Of a stretch of 64,000 nucleotides of DNA, positions 7,249 to 15,567 are shown piece by piece. The stretch lies in contig JAUSFB010000073.1 in assembly GCA_030651575.1 (NCBI GenBank), positions 62,001 to 126,000 on the forward strand. The letters run 5' to 3'. Both the position numbers and the translations under genes were made by a program. Numbering within the stretch: the stretch's first letter is position 1; every line of letters starts with the position of its first letter. The notes under the pieces were generated by a model. That model searched no databases and was not told the DNA's origin. It worked only from the letters and a program-made list of their open reading frames with translations. This stretch comes from Phaeospirillum sp. (lineage in GTDB: Bacteria; Pseudomonadota; Alphaproteobacteria; Rhodospirillales; Magnetospirillaceae).

Positions 7249-9137
7249 GCCGCCAACTGCCGATAGATCTTGGGCAAGGCCGCCGACAGATGGGCCAGAT
7301 GGCCGATGATGGCGTAATGGCCGCGCCCGAACAGATGGGGGAAATACCCCTGGGCCTTGCGGTCCACGGTGATGCCGAACACGGCGAGGCCCTTGGCGCG
7401 GGCTTCCAGTACCGCCTTGCGGGTATCCTCAACGCCATAGCGGCCTTCATAGTGATCCACGTCGTTGGGCTTGCCGTCGGTCAGCACCAACAGCAGGCGG
7501 TGGCGCTCCGGCCGATCTTCCAGACGCCCGGCTGCGTGGCGTATGGCGGCGCCGATACGGGTGTAATAGCCGGGGCGGATGGCGCCGATACGGCGCATGA
7601 CCTTGTCACCGAAACTCTCGGCAAAGTCCTTGACCACATCGATCTTGACCCAGTCGCGCTTGCGGGATGTGAAGGTTGCGACGGAAAAGGGATCGCCGCA
7701 GGCGGCAAGGCCGTGGCAAAGCACCGCCAGGGCTTCTTTCTCCACATCCAGCACCCGCCGGTTTTCGATCCAGGCATCGGTGGACAGCGAGGCATCCACC
7801 AGCACCATCACCGCCAAATCGCGCTCCTGCACCCGGTGTTGCAGCCAGACCCGGTCCGAGCCGTTGCCGCTGGCCTTCAAATCGGCACGCGCCCGAACCA
7901 GGGCGTCGGCGTCCAGTTCCTGCCCGTCCTGCTGCGCCCGCAGCAATTGTGGCTTGGTGCGCAATGCCTCGAACTGGCGTTTGACGGCGCGTATCCGGCG
8001 CTTGGCGTCCGGATCGGGCGTCCAGTCCTCGCCCTCCTCCGAAGCCGGTCCCACCAGGACCGAGCAATGGTCCGGGTGGTAGGCGGCGATGCGGAAATCC
8101 CATTCCGGCAGCAGGAAGGTTCCGGTCAGGCGGCTGGCGTCGGTGGCGCCGGGCGGCAGGTCCAGGTCGAATTTCAACTTGGTGGCCGCCTTGCGGGAAT
8201 GGGGCGCCAGGGTCATGGAGTCCATGTCGTCCGCGGCCTTCCGGGCCTCTTCCTCGTCGGTGTCGTCGCTGGCGCGGTTGACATTGACCATATCGGCCAT
8301 GGCCAGGATTTTTTCAAAGCGATTGAGGATCAGCGGGTCGTTGCGGTCGGCATTATCCTTGTCGCGGCGCCCCGCCTTGCGGCGGATTTCGTCTTCGTTC
8401 CCGTTCTCCTCCCTGCCGCCGGATTCCGGTTCTCCATCCTGGGATGCCGCCTTGCCTGGGGCCGTGGGCGAAGCCTCCCCCCACAGCGGCAGCGGCAGAA
8501 AGGGTCGATAACCGCGCGGAGCCTTGGACGGCATCTCGGGGAGGGGGGAATGGGGATCGGTCAGCAAGGCCCGTATGGCGGCCTCCATCCGGGCCTCGTC
8601 CCCCCCCAGGTGACGGACCGGGCGCGCCGCCATCACCGCCTCGCACAAAGCGGTATGGCGGGGCTTCAGACCGGGGAAGCTGCACAACACCGCCATTGTG
8701 GCGCGGCTGGCCTGGGTCAGACGCGCCAGATCGGCCAGCAGAGGATCGTCGGGCAGTGAGTTCGGCTCCAGCACCGCAAAATAGGCGGCCAGCCAGAAAT
8801 AGAGATCGCGGTTCAACTCCGCCGAGGGGAACAGGGCCAGGGTGGCGGGCAGGGACAGACAGGACTTGTCGCGGCTTGCCAGGATCAGCCGCTCGGTCTC
8901 CGTGCCGATGCGCTGGCGGAAACCGAGGCGGTGGCCGGACTCCCGCGCCGCCGCGTTGGCAATCTGGACGCCACGATCACCGCCCAGGCCGCGAAAGAAC
9001 ACCGCCAGCCGGGGCCGCACGGAGTCCAGGGTCACCTCGGCCTCGGAATGACGCGGCCAGCTAGGTTTCTCGCCCACCCAACGATGCCACAGGCTTCCGA
9101 CCCGTTCCTCCAGTTCCAGGAAGGATAGCCAGCTCAT
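7245..9137 (-). CDS. norD: NorD, von Willebrand factor A domain activator of NO reductase
   Basis: A 630-aa cytosolic protein that works with the MoxR-type ATPase NorQ to insert or activate metal cofactors in NorB. The C-terminal VWA domain carries the MIDAS motif D-A-S-L-S in VMVLVDASLSTDAW and the later LTDGKPND threonine/aspartate. The middle region (about residues 250-330) is low-complexity and rich in charged residues. The start at 9137 overlaps the norQ stop (ATGA). The longer frame up to 9263 would run inside norQ and is rejected. Confidence 0.92.
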   Translation of the reverse strand: MSWLSFLELEERVGSLWHRWVGEKPSWPRHSEAEVTLDSVRPRLAVFFRGLGGDRGVQIANAAARESGHRLGFRQRIGTETERLILASRDKSCLSLPATLALFPSAELNRDLYFWLAAYFAVLEPNSLPDDPLLADLARLTQASRATMAVLCSFPGLKPRHTALCEAVMAARPVRHLGGDEARMEAAIRALLTDPHSPLPEMPSKAPRGYRPFLPLPLWGEASPTAPGKAASQDGEPESGGREENGNEDEIRRKAGRRDKDNADRNDPLILNRFEKILAMADMVNVNRASDDTDEEEARKAADDMDSMTLAPHSRKAATKLKFDLDLPPGATDASRLTGTFLLPEWDFRIAAYHPDHCSVLVGPASEEGEDWTPDPDAKRRIRAVKRQFEALRTKPQLLRAQQDGQELDADALVRARADLKASGNGSDRVWLQHRVQERDLAVMVLVDASLSTDAWIENRRVLDVEKEALAVLCHGLAACGDPFSVATFTSRKRDWVKIDVVKDFAESFGDKVMRRIGAIRPGYYTRIGAAIRHAAGRLEDRPERHRLLLVLTDGKPNDVDHYEGRYGVEDTRKAVLEARAKGLAVFGITVDRKAQGYFPHLFGRGHYAIIGHLAHLSAALPKIYRQLAA

Positions 9138-9916
9138 CCGAAAATGGCCTTGGCAACATCTTCCAGGCCGGCCTTGACCTCCGGGTCGTCGGAGAGCGGC
9201 TCGATCATGGCGACCTGGACCGCGTCGCGGATTCCCAGGCCGGCCTCGATCAACGTGGCGCAATAGACCAGCAAACGGGTGGAGACTCCCTCTTCCAGGT
9301 CATGGCCTTTCAAGGCTCGCAACCGCTGGGCCAGCAGGATCAGCGGCTGGACCCGGCTTTCCTCCAGACCGGACTCCTCGGCGACGACGCGACGCTCCAG
9401 TTCGGGGGTGGGAAAGTCGAATTCAATGGCGACAAAGCGTTGGCGGGTCGAGGGCTTCAACTGCTTCAGCACATTCTGGTAGCCGGGATTATAGGACGCC
9501 ACCAGCATGAAGTCGGGTGGTGCCGCCAGCGTCTCGCCGGTGCGCTCCAACGGCAGGATGCGGCGGTCGTCGGTCAGCGGGTGCAGCACCACGGTGACGT
9601 CCTTCCGGGCTTCCACCACTTCGTCCAGATAGCAGATGCCGCCCGCCCGTACCGCACTGGTCAGCGGCCCGTCGGTCCAGACCGTATCGCCGCCCTTCAA
9701 CAGGTAGCGCCCGGTCAGGTCGGCGGCGGTCAGGTCGTCGTGGCACGATACGGTGAACAGCGAGCGTCCCAGCCTAGCCGCCATATGGGCGACGAAACGG
9801 GTCTTGCCACAGCCGGTGGGGCCTTTGAGCAACAGCGGTAGACGATGCCGCCAGGCCAGCTCGAACAGGCCGCATTCATTGCCCTGGGGCAAGTAGAAGG
9901 GCAGTTGGTCTGACAT
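9134..9916 (-). CDS. norQ: NorQ, MoxR-type AAA+ ATPase
   Basis: A 260-aa AAA+ chaperone-like ATPase of the NirQ/NorQ/CbbQ group. Walker A is GPTGCGKT (residues 32-39), Walker B is near ICYLDEVVEA (about 92-101), and sensor 1 is ASYNPGYQ. It pairs with NorD for late activation of nitric oxide reductase. The gene follows norB after a 55-base gap containing a strong hairpin, and a GGAG-like site (TCGGAGAAATTC) precedes its ATG. Confidence 0.94.
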   Translation of the reverse strand: MSDQLPFYLPQGNECGLFELAWRHRLPLLLKGPTGCGKTRFVAHMAARLGRSLFTVSCHDDLTAADLTGRYLLKGGDTVWTDGPLTSAVRAGGICYLDEVVEARKDVTVVLHPLTDDRRILPLERTGETLAAPPDFMLVASYNPGYQNVLKQLKPSTRQRFVAIEFDFPTPELERRVVAEESGLEESRVQPLILLAQRLRALKGHDLEEGVSTRLLVYCATLIEAGLGIRDAVQVAMIEPLSDDPEVKAGLEDVAKAIFG

Positions 9917-9936
9917 GAATTTCTCCGAAAGATAAA

Positions 9937-9963
9937 GGGGCGGCCGTCACGGCCGGCCGCCCC
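9937..9963 (-). terminator. Strong hairpin between norB and norQ (attenuator or mRNA-stabilising stem)
   Basis: A perfect 10-bp GC stem at 9937-9946 and 9954-9963 has a 7-base loop. On the transcribed minus strand it is followed by TTTATCTTT, a weak U-tract. It may partly terminate transcription after norCB, giving more structural subunits than NorQ/NorD, or protect the norCB message. Confidence 0.6.
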
Positions 9964-9971
9964 GCTCCACC

Positions 9972-11315
9972 CTACTCGGCCGGTTGGGCGGCGACGCGCC
10001 CGACCTGCTTGGCCTTGCCGGGAACAACCAGCGACCAGACGATCAGGACCACACCGATGAAGGTGGCCAGACCAGCGCCCAGGCGCATCCAATAGAACAG
10101 ACTCAGCTGTTCCTGGACTTCCATGAAACCCATGCCCAGCACCCGCTGAAGATGGCTTTGGACCACTCCGGCGAAGGTCAGCGCGAAGGTCATGAAGGTC
10201 ACGCCCGAGGACGTGATCCAAAAGCCCCACATATTGAGCAGCTGGTTATAGGGTTCACGCTTCAAGATGTTGGGCATGGCATAGGTCATGATGGCGATAT
10301 TGATCATCACATAGGCGCCGTAAAACGCCAGATGACCATGGGCCGCCGTGATCTGAGTGCCGTGGGTGATATAGTTGACCGGGGCCAGCGTATGCAGGAA
10401 ACCCCACACCCCGGCGCCAAAGAAAGCGAACACCGAGCACCCCAGCGACCACAGCAGGGCCGCCTTGTTGGGGTGAGCGCGGCCGCCCTTCCACACCATC
10501 ATGAAGGTAAAGACCACCATGGCGAAGAACGGCGCGACTTCCAGGGTCGAGAACACCGAACCGATCCACTGCCAGTAACCGGGGGTGCCGATCCAGTAGT
10601 AATGATGGCCAGTGCCCAGGATGCCGGAGAACAGGGCCAGACCGATAATGACGTACAGCCACTTCTCGACCACTTCGCGGTCAACGCCGGTCAGCTTGAT
10701 CATCAGGAAGGCCAGGATCGAGGCCATGACCAGTTCCCATACGCCTTCAACCCACAGATGAACGACCCACCACCAGAAGATCTTGTCCATGATCAGATTG
10801 GCCGGGTTGTACAGCGAGAACAGGAAGAAGACGGCAATGCCCCACAGTCCCAGCAACAAGATGTTGGTGATGGCGGTCTTGCGCCCCTTCAGCACCGTCA
10901 TGGTGATGTTGAAGAGGAACATCAGCGCCACGACGACAATGGCCAGCTTGATCCATAGCGGCTGTTCCAGGAACTCGCGTCCCTCGTGAATATGGAACAG
11001 GTAGCCCACCACGGCGGCGGCGGCTCCGATCAGGAACAGCCAGAACTGAACGATGGCCAGTCTGGTGCTGTACAGCTCGGTCTCGGCCTCCTCGGGGATC
11101 AGGTAATAAGACGCGCCGAAGAATCCCATCAACAACCAGACGATCAGGGCGTTGGTGTGGATCATGCGGGCGATGTTGAAAGGCAACAGTTCGGATAAGG
11201 TGTTGGGCAACACCACGATGGTACCGATCACCAGACCAAATAAAATCTGAGCGACGAATAGGACTAGCGCTCCGGCAAAGTAGTAGAGCGCCACTTTTTG
11301 CGAATCGTATTTCAT
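9972..11315 (-). CDS. norB: Nitric oxide reductase catalytic subunit NorB
   Basis: A 447-aa, roughly 12-helix heme-copper oxidase family protein that reduces NO to N2O with electrons from NorC. Ligand histidines are visible in MIHTNALIVWL, VVHLWVEGVWE (the FeB/heme b3 site region with its glutamate), TGHHYYWIG, and HGTQITAAHGHLAF. Length fits the cytochrome c-dependent (cNor) class, and no quinol-oxidising N-terminal extension is present. It follows norC closely in a norCB arrangement. Confidence 0.97.
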   Translation of the reverse strand: MKYDSQKVALYYFAGALVLFVAQILFGLVIGTIVVLPNTLSELLPFNIARMIHTNALIVWLLMGFFGASYYLIPEEAETELYSTRLAIVQFWLFLIGAAAAVVGYLFHIHEGREFLEQPLWIKLAIVVVALMFLFNITMTVLKGRKTAITNILLLGLWGIAVFFLFSLYNPANLIMDKIFWWWVVHLWVEGVWELVMASILAFLMIKLTGVDREVVEKWLYVIIGLALFSGILGTGHHYYWIGTPGYWQWIGSVFSTLEVAPFFAMVVFTFMMVWKGGRAHPNKAALLWSLGCSVFAFFGAGVWGFLHTLAPVNYITHGTQITAAHGHLAFYGAYVMINIAIMTYAMPNILKREPYNQLLNMWGFWITSSGVTFMTFALTFAGVVQSHLQRVLGMGFMEVQEQLSLFYWMRLGAGLATFIGVVLIVWSLVVPGKAKQVGRVAAQPAE

Positions 11316-11333
11316 ATTTTCTTCCTCACCCCT

Positions 11334-11783
11334 TTAGCCGGAAACCTTGGGCGGCCAGTTCTGAGTGTTGACTTCGCTGGTCCATTTGAAGAAATCGACC
11401 AGATCGTCCAGTTCCTGTTCGGAAATCTCGAAATGCGGCATCTGGCGACGGCCTTCGACTCCGCTGGGCTGGCTCTTGATCCAGTTCTTGAGGCCGTCAC
11501 GGGCGGCGGCGGCGTCCTCGCGGCCGTTGTAGCGCACCCAGACATTGCCCAGTTCGGGGGCGAAATAGGCACCCTCGCCCATGATCGTATGGCAATCGAT
11601 GCAGGCGTGCTTTTCCCAGACCAGCTTGCCGGCGGCAACCGACGGGGTGACAGGATTGGACTTTTCCATGTCATTGACGGTGGATACGCTGTGCGCCACC
11701 AGTCCGACAAAGACGATGAAAAAAAATGCTGTGCCGCCATAAAATATATTTCTGGCGGCGGCTTTAGTGAGTATTTCTGACAT
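11334..11783 (-). CDS. norC: Nitric oxide reductase cytochrome c subunit NorC
   Basis: A 149-aa membrane-anchored monoheme cytochrome c. One N-terminal membrane helix (about residues 13-33) precedes the heme site C-I-D-C-H, and the axial Met lies in RRQMPHF. It passes electrons from soluble cytochromes to NorB. ATG 11783 is preferred because GGAG lies 7 bases upstream; the longer frame overlaps the regulator gene. Only 22 bases separate it from that gene, so it probably shares its transcript. Confidence 0.95.
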   Translation of the reverse strand: MSEILTKAAARNIFYGGTAFFFIVFVGLVAHSVSTVNDMEKSNPVTPSVAAGKLVWEKHACIDCHTIMGEGAYFAPELGNVWVRYNGREDAAAARDGLKNWIKSQPSGVEGRRQMPHFEISEQELDDLVDFFKWTSEVNTQNWPPKVSG

Positions 11784-11805
11784 TGCGCTCCTCCGTTGGA
11801 ATGAA

Positions 11806-12624
11806 CTACGAAACGTTTCGGAAGTTCCTATAGGCAGCCAGCTGCTTATGCTGGGCCGCACTCCCGTCCTGGGTGGCCACCCCGAGTTCCCCATCGAGCA
11901 GGCCGCGCAGAGCGGAAATATCGTTGATTACGATGGTGTTGCGATTGCGCCGCTCCACCCCGGCTTCGGTCAGCCGGGTGAGCGAGCGGGCGAAATGCGC
12001 TGGCGTCATGCCCAACTGCCCGGCGATGGCCTTCTTGGGGATGTCGAGAATGAAGGAATGGTCGGCACCGGCCTGCTCCGCCTGTTCCAGCAAAAAGGCG
12101 GCGAGACGCTGAACGCCGGTCAGGCAACGCTGGGCCATCAGGGCGTTGGCCAGGACTTGGGTATTGGCCGCGACAAGGCCGAGAAAAGCGTTGGCGAGCA
12201 GGCCGTTGCGTTCCAGCGCGGCCAGCATGGCGGATCGCTGGATTTTCACCACCAGCGAGCCGGTCATGGCCTCGGCCGCGAAAATATGGCGGCCGTTGAA
12301 CAGGTCGGCGGCCCCCAGGATGCCGGGTGCGTTCACCCCGTCGACGATGACGCCATCGGGACCATTCAGGACCACATTGCCCTTCATCACCACATGAAGG
12401 TATTCCGCCGCCCCCTGGGCCTCGTACAGGGCCGTGTTTCCGGTGTTGCGCAGCACCGATGCCCCGCGCAGCATCTGATCCAACTGCTCCGGCGACAAAA
12501 GGTCGAACGGCGAAATCTCAGCCAGCCGGTCCAGCGCCACCTTGTCTTGGTGTCGCCGAGGCCAACAGTCGAAGCCGGGGGGCGGAGCGCCCTTGATCGC
12601 CAAAGCGGCGTTTTCCAGTCTCAT
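11806..12624 (-). CDS. Crp/Fnr-family transcriptional regulator (NnrR/DNR-like)
   Basis: A 272-aa regulator with an N-terminal cyclic-nucleotide-type beta-barrel (about residues 30-140), a dimer helix, and a C-terminal winged helix-turn-helix (KKAIAGQLGMTPAHFARSL). Only two cysteines are obvious (in FDCW and QRCLTG), so it lacks the FNR iron-sulfur cluster set, as do NO-sensing DNR/NNR proteins. The recognition helix reads A-H-F-A-R where FNR and DNR have E-x-x-S-R, so only the Arg is kept and its DNA site may differ. The start at 12624 has an ideal GGAGGAG 9 bases upstream. It lies directly upstream of norC, so control of nor by NO is likely but inferred. Confidence 0.88.
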   Translation of the reverse strand: MRLENAALAIKGAPPPGFDCWPRRHQDKVALDRLAEISPFDLLSPEQLDQMLRGASVLRNTGNTALYEAQGAAEYLHVVMKGNVVLNGPDGVIVDGVNAPGILGAADLFNGRHIFAAEAMTGSLVVKIQRSAMLAALERNGLLANAFLGLVAANTQVLANALMAQRCLTGVQRLAAFLLEQAEQAGADHSFILDIPKKAIAGQLGMTPAHFARSLTRLTEAGVERRNRNTIVINDISALRGLLDGELGVATQDGSAAQHKQLAAYRNFRNVS

Positions 12625-12773
12625 GATTCTTTGCTCCTCCAAGGGAGCCCACGCGACGGCCGAATCCACGCACGCCACAAGACGGCGGTCGGAGCACGGT
12701 CAGCGGAGGGAGCCCAGTCACATTCGCAAGCCGAAAGCGCGCAGCCCCCCTGGGAGGGCAAAAGCGCCGAAGG

Positions 12774-13184
12774 TCAGGCGATGGACGGAGGAGCGCGGGA
12801 AGGTCCGTCGCCCGGAAGACGGCGAGACGAGGGAAGGATCTGCGAATCGAACGCCAACCCGATGGGGACGGCCAGCGCCAACGGCAAGGCGGTCTCGGAA
12901 CCGGGAGTCGCAAGAAGTTGAAAAGCGGCCGGAACACAATGCTGACAGTGGACGGCCTTCGCCTGCCCGCTATCGGCCTTGCCCTTGGAGCAGATGGATT
13001 GGGCAAGATCGGCCATAACCCGATCGACCGAATTCCCGATCGAGGATGCGGCGACACCTCTGCCGCCAACCCCACCATCGTCCATACCGACCGCGTTGGT
13101 CATCCACTGCATCGCCAAACCGGCAACCAGCAGACCAACCAACAAACGCGACAGCAGAGCGTGTTTCAAAGTGGGGCGTTCCAT
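12774..13184 (-). CDS. Secreted small Cys-containing protein (DUF2946-like)
   Basis: A 136-aa protein with an N-terminal signal or membrane segment (residues 10-28), a cysteine at 65 and an HCQHC motif (Cys80 and Cys83). This matches the DUF2946 pattern found near copper and cytochrome genes. Function is unknown; metal binding is an inference. It heads the nor transcription unit and lies 34 bases downstream of a canonical FNR/DNR box. A second protein of the same type is encoded at 24361-24792, heading the copper cluster. The predicted transcription start falls close to its ATG, so the message may be nearly leaderless. Confidence 0.65.
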   Translation of the reverse strand: MERPTLKHALLSRLLVGLLVAGLAMQWMTNAVGMDDGGVGGRGVAASSIGNSVDRVMADLAQSICSKGKADSGQAKAVHCQHCVPAAFQLLATPGSETALPLALAVPIGLAFDSQILPSSRRLPGDGPSRAPPSIA

Positions 13185-13191
13185 GTCGGAC

Positions 13192-13232
13192 AGAATAGGT
13201 CATGGCAGCAATACATCTTTGATTTTGGTCAA
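13192..13232 (-). promoter_or_regulatory. FNR/DNR box with -10 element for the DUF2946-regulator-nor unit
   Basis: TTGATTTTGGTCAA at 13219-13232 fits the FNR/DNR consensus TTGAT-N4-ATCAA with one change (GTCAA). On the minus strand, TATTCT (13192-13197) lies 31 bp centre to centre from it. That is the spacing of class II FNR promoters, where the box is centred at -41.5. Predicted transcription starts near 13185, at the gene's ATG. Confidence 0.7.
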
Positions 13233-13271
13233 CCGCAAAGAATCAGTTGAATCCACACGCCGCCGACTTCG

Positions 13272-13285
13272 TTGACTTTGGTAAA
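13272..13285. promoter_or_regulatory. Degenerate second FNR-like site
   Basis: TTGACTTTGGTAAA has one good half-site and one poor half-site. It lies 53 bp, about five helical turns, from the strong box at 13219, so both would be on the same DNA face. Cooperative binding is possible but speculative. Confidence 0.35.
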
Positions 13286-13570
13286 GAATGCGTGCCACGA
13301 CCAGTTACAGTCGTGTATGCGACCAAAACTATGGCGAAAATAAAAATAAAATCACAGGCATTTCCGAGAAAAAATCATGACTTTAACATAGCGGATCGCC
13401 AATATATCATTGCTCTTATTTAGCCACATCTTGCAATTAAGAAATTTCGCACGAAAATACTTCGGAAATAGCCATCGCTCTCCGCTGCAGATAAACCATA
13501 TGACTAAAGCATACGGCTATCAAGACCAGCATCACCGCCTGCATATTTCTGAATCTCCACCCACAGACAT

Positions 13571-13601
13571 TTGACAACGGTCATGCTTACCTGCATGACC
13601 G
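13571..13601. promoter_or_regulatory. Operator-like palindrome
   Basis: CGGTCATGC (13578-13586) and GCATGACCG (13593-13601) form a perfect 9-bp inverted repeat with a 6-base spacer. The left arm overlaps TTGACAACGGTCAT (13571-13584), an FNR-like site with one mismatch in the right half. No gene start lies close by on either strand, so its target is unclear. Confidence 0.4.
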
Positions 13602-13859
13602 CATGATAGTTACACAAGAGGTGTTTAAGAGGGTGAGGGTGGGCGTGCGGAACGAACTCATGGCAGAATATGGAAGGGCGCGGCCGCATCTTGGACTCTG
13701 CCCTTGGCCTTGCGGCCTTGGGCCATTCGCCTCAGTCGCCCCCGGAGGAGGAAGCGCGCCCCGAACCGGAACCACCAAAGCCCCAAGCCGGCGGCGCCGT
13801 TGCGCCCGATGACAGTCTGAGAGTATGGACCCGCATCGCCGCCCATAAACCGCGTGGGA

Positions 13860-15029
13860 TCAGGCGGAAAATACCGGCGCGAAGCCGCCGCCCGGCGTAC
13901 GGAAATTGGTGGTCTGGCCCTCGTAGAGCCGAGCCGCCATCTGCACCACGCGGCCCTGCCAGGCATTGGCCCGCAGGTCCATCTTGAGGCTGGTTCCGAC
14001 ATGCTCCACATCAAGACGCGATGGCGGAATATAACGTTGCGCCACATAGGGGGAGGCCAGGATGGTGGGCCAGGTGGAGCGCGACAGCTTCTCGCCGCGA
14101 TAGACCGCCTTACCGGCATGTCCCTTGGCCGGCTTGAAGAACCAGCGTTTTCGGTCGGCCCACAACTCCTCGGCATTGCCGGCGGTGACCGGGACGGTCG
14201 GAGGAACGATCCGGGCCACGGTCGCGGCGATATCGGCGCGCACTCCGATGGCGCGCAAGGCGGATTCGTCGCCGAGCAGGGCCAATACCCGCTTGTCGGA
14301 AAACAGAAAATGGGCGCGGGGATCGGGAGAGACGACTGTCTCGCCGCTGCGCCATGCCTTGGCCAGCGCCGCATGACCGGGGGAGTCCAGGCTGAAATCC
14401 ACCAGCCGGTTATAGACCATGTCCACCGATCCGGCGTCGAACTGGCTGGGATCGAGGATATCGGCCCGGATGCCGCCTTGCTCGAACAGGCGGAGGTAAA
14501 GCCGGAATTCGGGATCGAGATACTGATTGGGCGGATCGTCATCGATGATCGCCACCCGGCCCAGCTTTCGCCCACCGCGCTGCCGCCGCCATTCGTCGAG
14601 AAAGGCGTCGAGCGCGATCCCCTCGACCACGGGAGCATCCCCCAACTCGGGACGGCAGGCGGCCAGGGCGCGTCCCTGAGCCGCCACCGCCAGCATACCG
14701 CCGGGATTGGTGTTGATCTCGATCAGGCGCGGCCCCTCCGGGGTCAGGTGAAAGTCGAACCCCAGCATCCAGCCGCCCAGGCCATGATCGGGCAGGCCGT
14801 CGCCCCGGGCGATTTCCAGCGCCGCGTCCACCAGCGACGGCGTCGCGAACACGGCGTGGAGCGCCCATACCGCCAGCTCCACCCGCTCGACCTCGTGGCG
14901 GGGGAGGATAACGGCGCAAGGCGACAGCAAGCCCTGACGGCTTCGCAGGGATCGGGTTAGACCGGAATCGGCGATATCGGCGGCCAGCGCCGCCCACATT
15001 TTGTCCTCGGGGACGGAAACAGCCCTCAC
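13860..15029 (-). CDS. Circularly permuted ATP-grasp protein of unknown substrate
   Basis: A 389-aa ATP-grasp-like ligase. The acidic, metal-binding segment LIEINTNPGG lies near residue 105, whereas the nucleotide-loop segment WFFKPAKGHAGKAV and the YVAQRYIPP strand come after residue 290. That is the permuted order of CP-ATP-grasp/glutathionylspermidine synthase-like proteins. These usually join a carboxylate to an amine. Its start overlaps the stop of the NosL gene (ATGA), placing it as the last gene of the copper/NosL cluster. The substrate and the link to copper proteins are unknown. Confidence 0.7.
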   Translation of the reverse strand: MRAVSVPEDKMWAALAADIADSGLTRSLRSRQGLLSPCAVILPRHEVERVELAVWALHAVFATPSLVDAALEIARGDGLPDHGLGGWMLGFDFHLTPEGPRLIEINTNPGGMLAVAAQGRALAACRPELGDAPVVEGIALDAFLDEWRRQRGGRKLGRVAIIDDDPPNQYLDPEFRLYLRLFEQGGIRADILDPSQFDAGSVDMVYNRLVDFSLDSPGHAALAKAWRSGETVVSPDPRAHFLFSDKRVLALLGDESALRAIGVRADIAATVARIVPPTVPVTAGNAEELWADRKRWFFKPAKGHAGKAVYRGEKLSRSTWPTILASPYVAQRYIPPSRLDVEHVGTSLKMDLRANAWQGRVVQMAARLYEGQTTNFRTPGGGFAPVFSA

Positions 15030-15514
15030 TTGACTCCGCCCTTGTCGAGACTTTTCAGCAGCTCCGCCCCCACTTGATCGAAGGTCAGGATACCCTTACC
15101 CTTGTGATCGGCCATGAACTCATCGGCGTCCTGCCGGGTGGCCAACGGCACCAGTTCGTGACCCATGGGGCCAAGGACGTCGGAGCCGGCCACGAAGAAC
15201 GCCCCACGGGCATCCATGGTCTTTACCCCGTAATAGTCGGTGACCGCCACGATGATGATGTCGGCGGTGGAATGGCCGGGATCGAACTTCCCCACCTCGC
15301 GCATGAACTTGAACAGGTCCTTGGCCCCGTCGAAGTAGTGGGCATGGCCATCCTTGAACACCACGGCGGCTACCCATTCCGGGTATTTGGCGACGAACAT
15401 GCCGCAAACCGGGCAGACGCTGTTGGGTCCGGGCGGCGCCACCACCACCTCGCCCGCCTCGGCGCGGGCGACGAGCAGGACCAGCGACAGCAGCAGGGCG
15501 GCAATCAGGCGCAT
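15026..15514 (-). CDS. nosL: NosL-family copper-binding protein
   Basis: A 162-aa periplasmic protein with a Sec signal peptide (residues 1-20) and the NosL motif C-P-V-C-G-M (Cys34, Cys37, Met39). NosL binds Cu(I) and delivers it to nitrous oxide reductase in the known system. Here the usual lipoprotein cysteine is absent, so it should be soluble. No nosZ, nosR, nosD, nosF or nosY is in the window, so the client may be a distant NosZ or another cuproprotein. Its stop is coupled to the ATP-grasp gene, and a hairpin separates it from the second NosL-like gene. Confidence 0.85.
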   Translation of the reverse strand: MRLIAALLLSLVLLVARAEAGEVVVAPPGPNSVCPVCGMFVAKYPEWVAAVVFKDGHAHYFDGAKDLFKFMREVGKFDPGHSTADIIIVAVTDYYGVKTMDARGAFFVAGSDVLGPMGHELVPLATRQDADEFMADHKGKGILTFDQVGAELLKSLDKGGVK

Positions 15515-15533
15515 GACGTTTCCTTGAAAATGC

Positions 15534-15559
15534 GGGGAAGGCCGTTCACGGCCTCCCCC
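15534..15559 (-). terminator. Hairpin between the two NosL-family genes
   Basis: The arms GGGGAAGGCCG and CGGCCTCCCC pair around a TTCA loop with one bulge. There is no clear U-run, so an RNA-processing or attenuating stem is more likely than a full terminator. Confidence 0.45.
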
Positions 15560-15567
15560 GACCGGGT

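Larger units (their letters stand above)
13185..13859. other. AT-rich regulatory intergenic region
   Basis: The 675 bases hold no convincing gene. The part at 13310-13560 is much richer in A and T than its surroundings. It contains the FNR-type promoter at the left, a second degenerate box (13272-13285), the dyad CACGAC/GTCGTG (13296-13315) and a near-palindrome at 13571-13601. Short frames at 13603-13846 on both strands look unlike proteins. Confidence 0.5.

Noticed and set aside
7290-8759. A 489-codon plus-strand frame
   Set aside because: It is antisense to norD and has no recognisable motif or ribosome site.
13603-13846. Short frames on both strands beside the ATP-grasp gene, considered as a peptide substrate
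   Set aside because: None has a clear start, and none has the acidic or Ser/Thr-rich core expected of a graspetide precursor.
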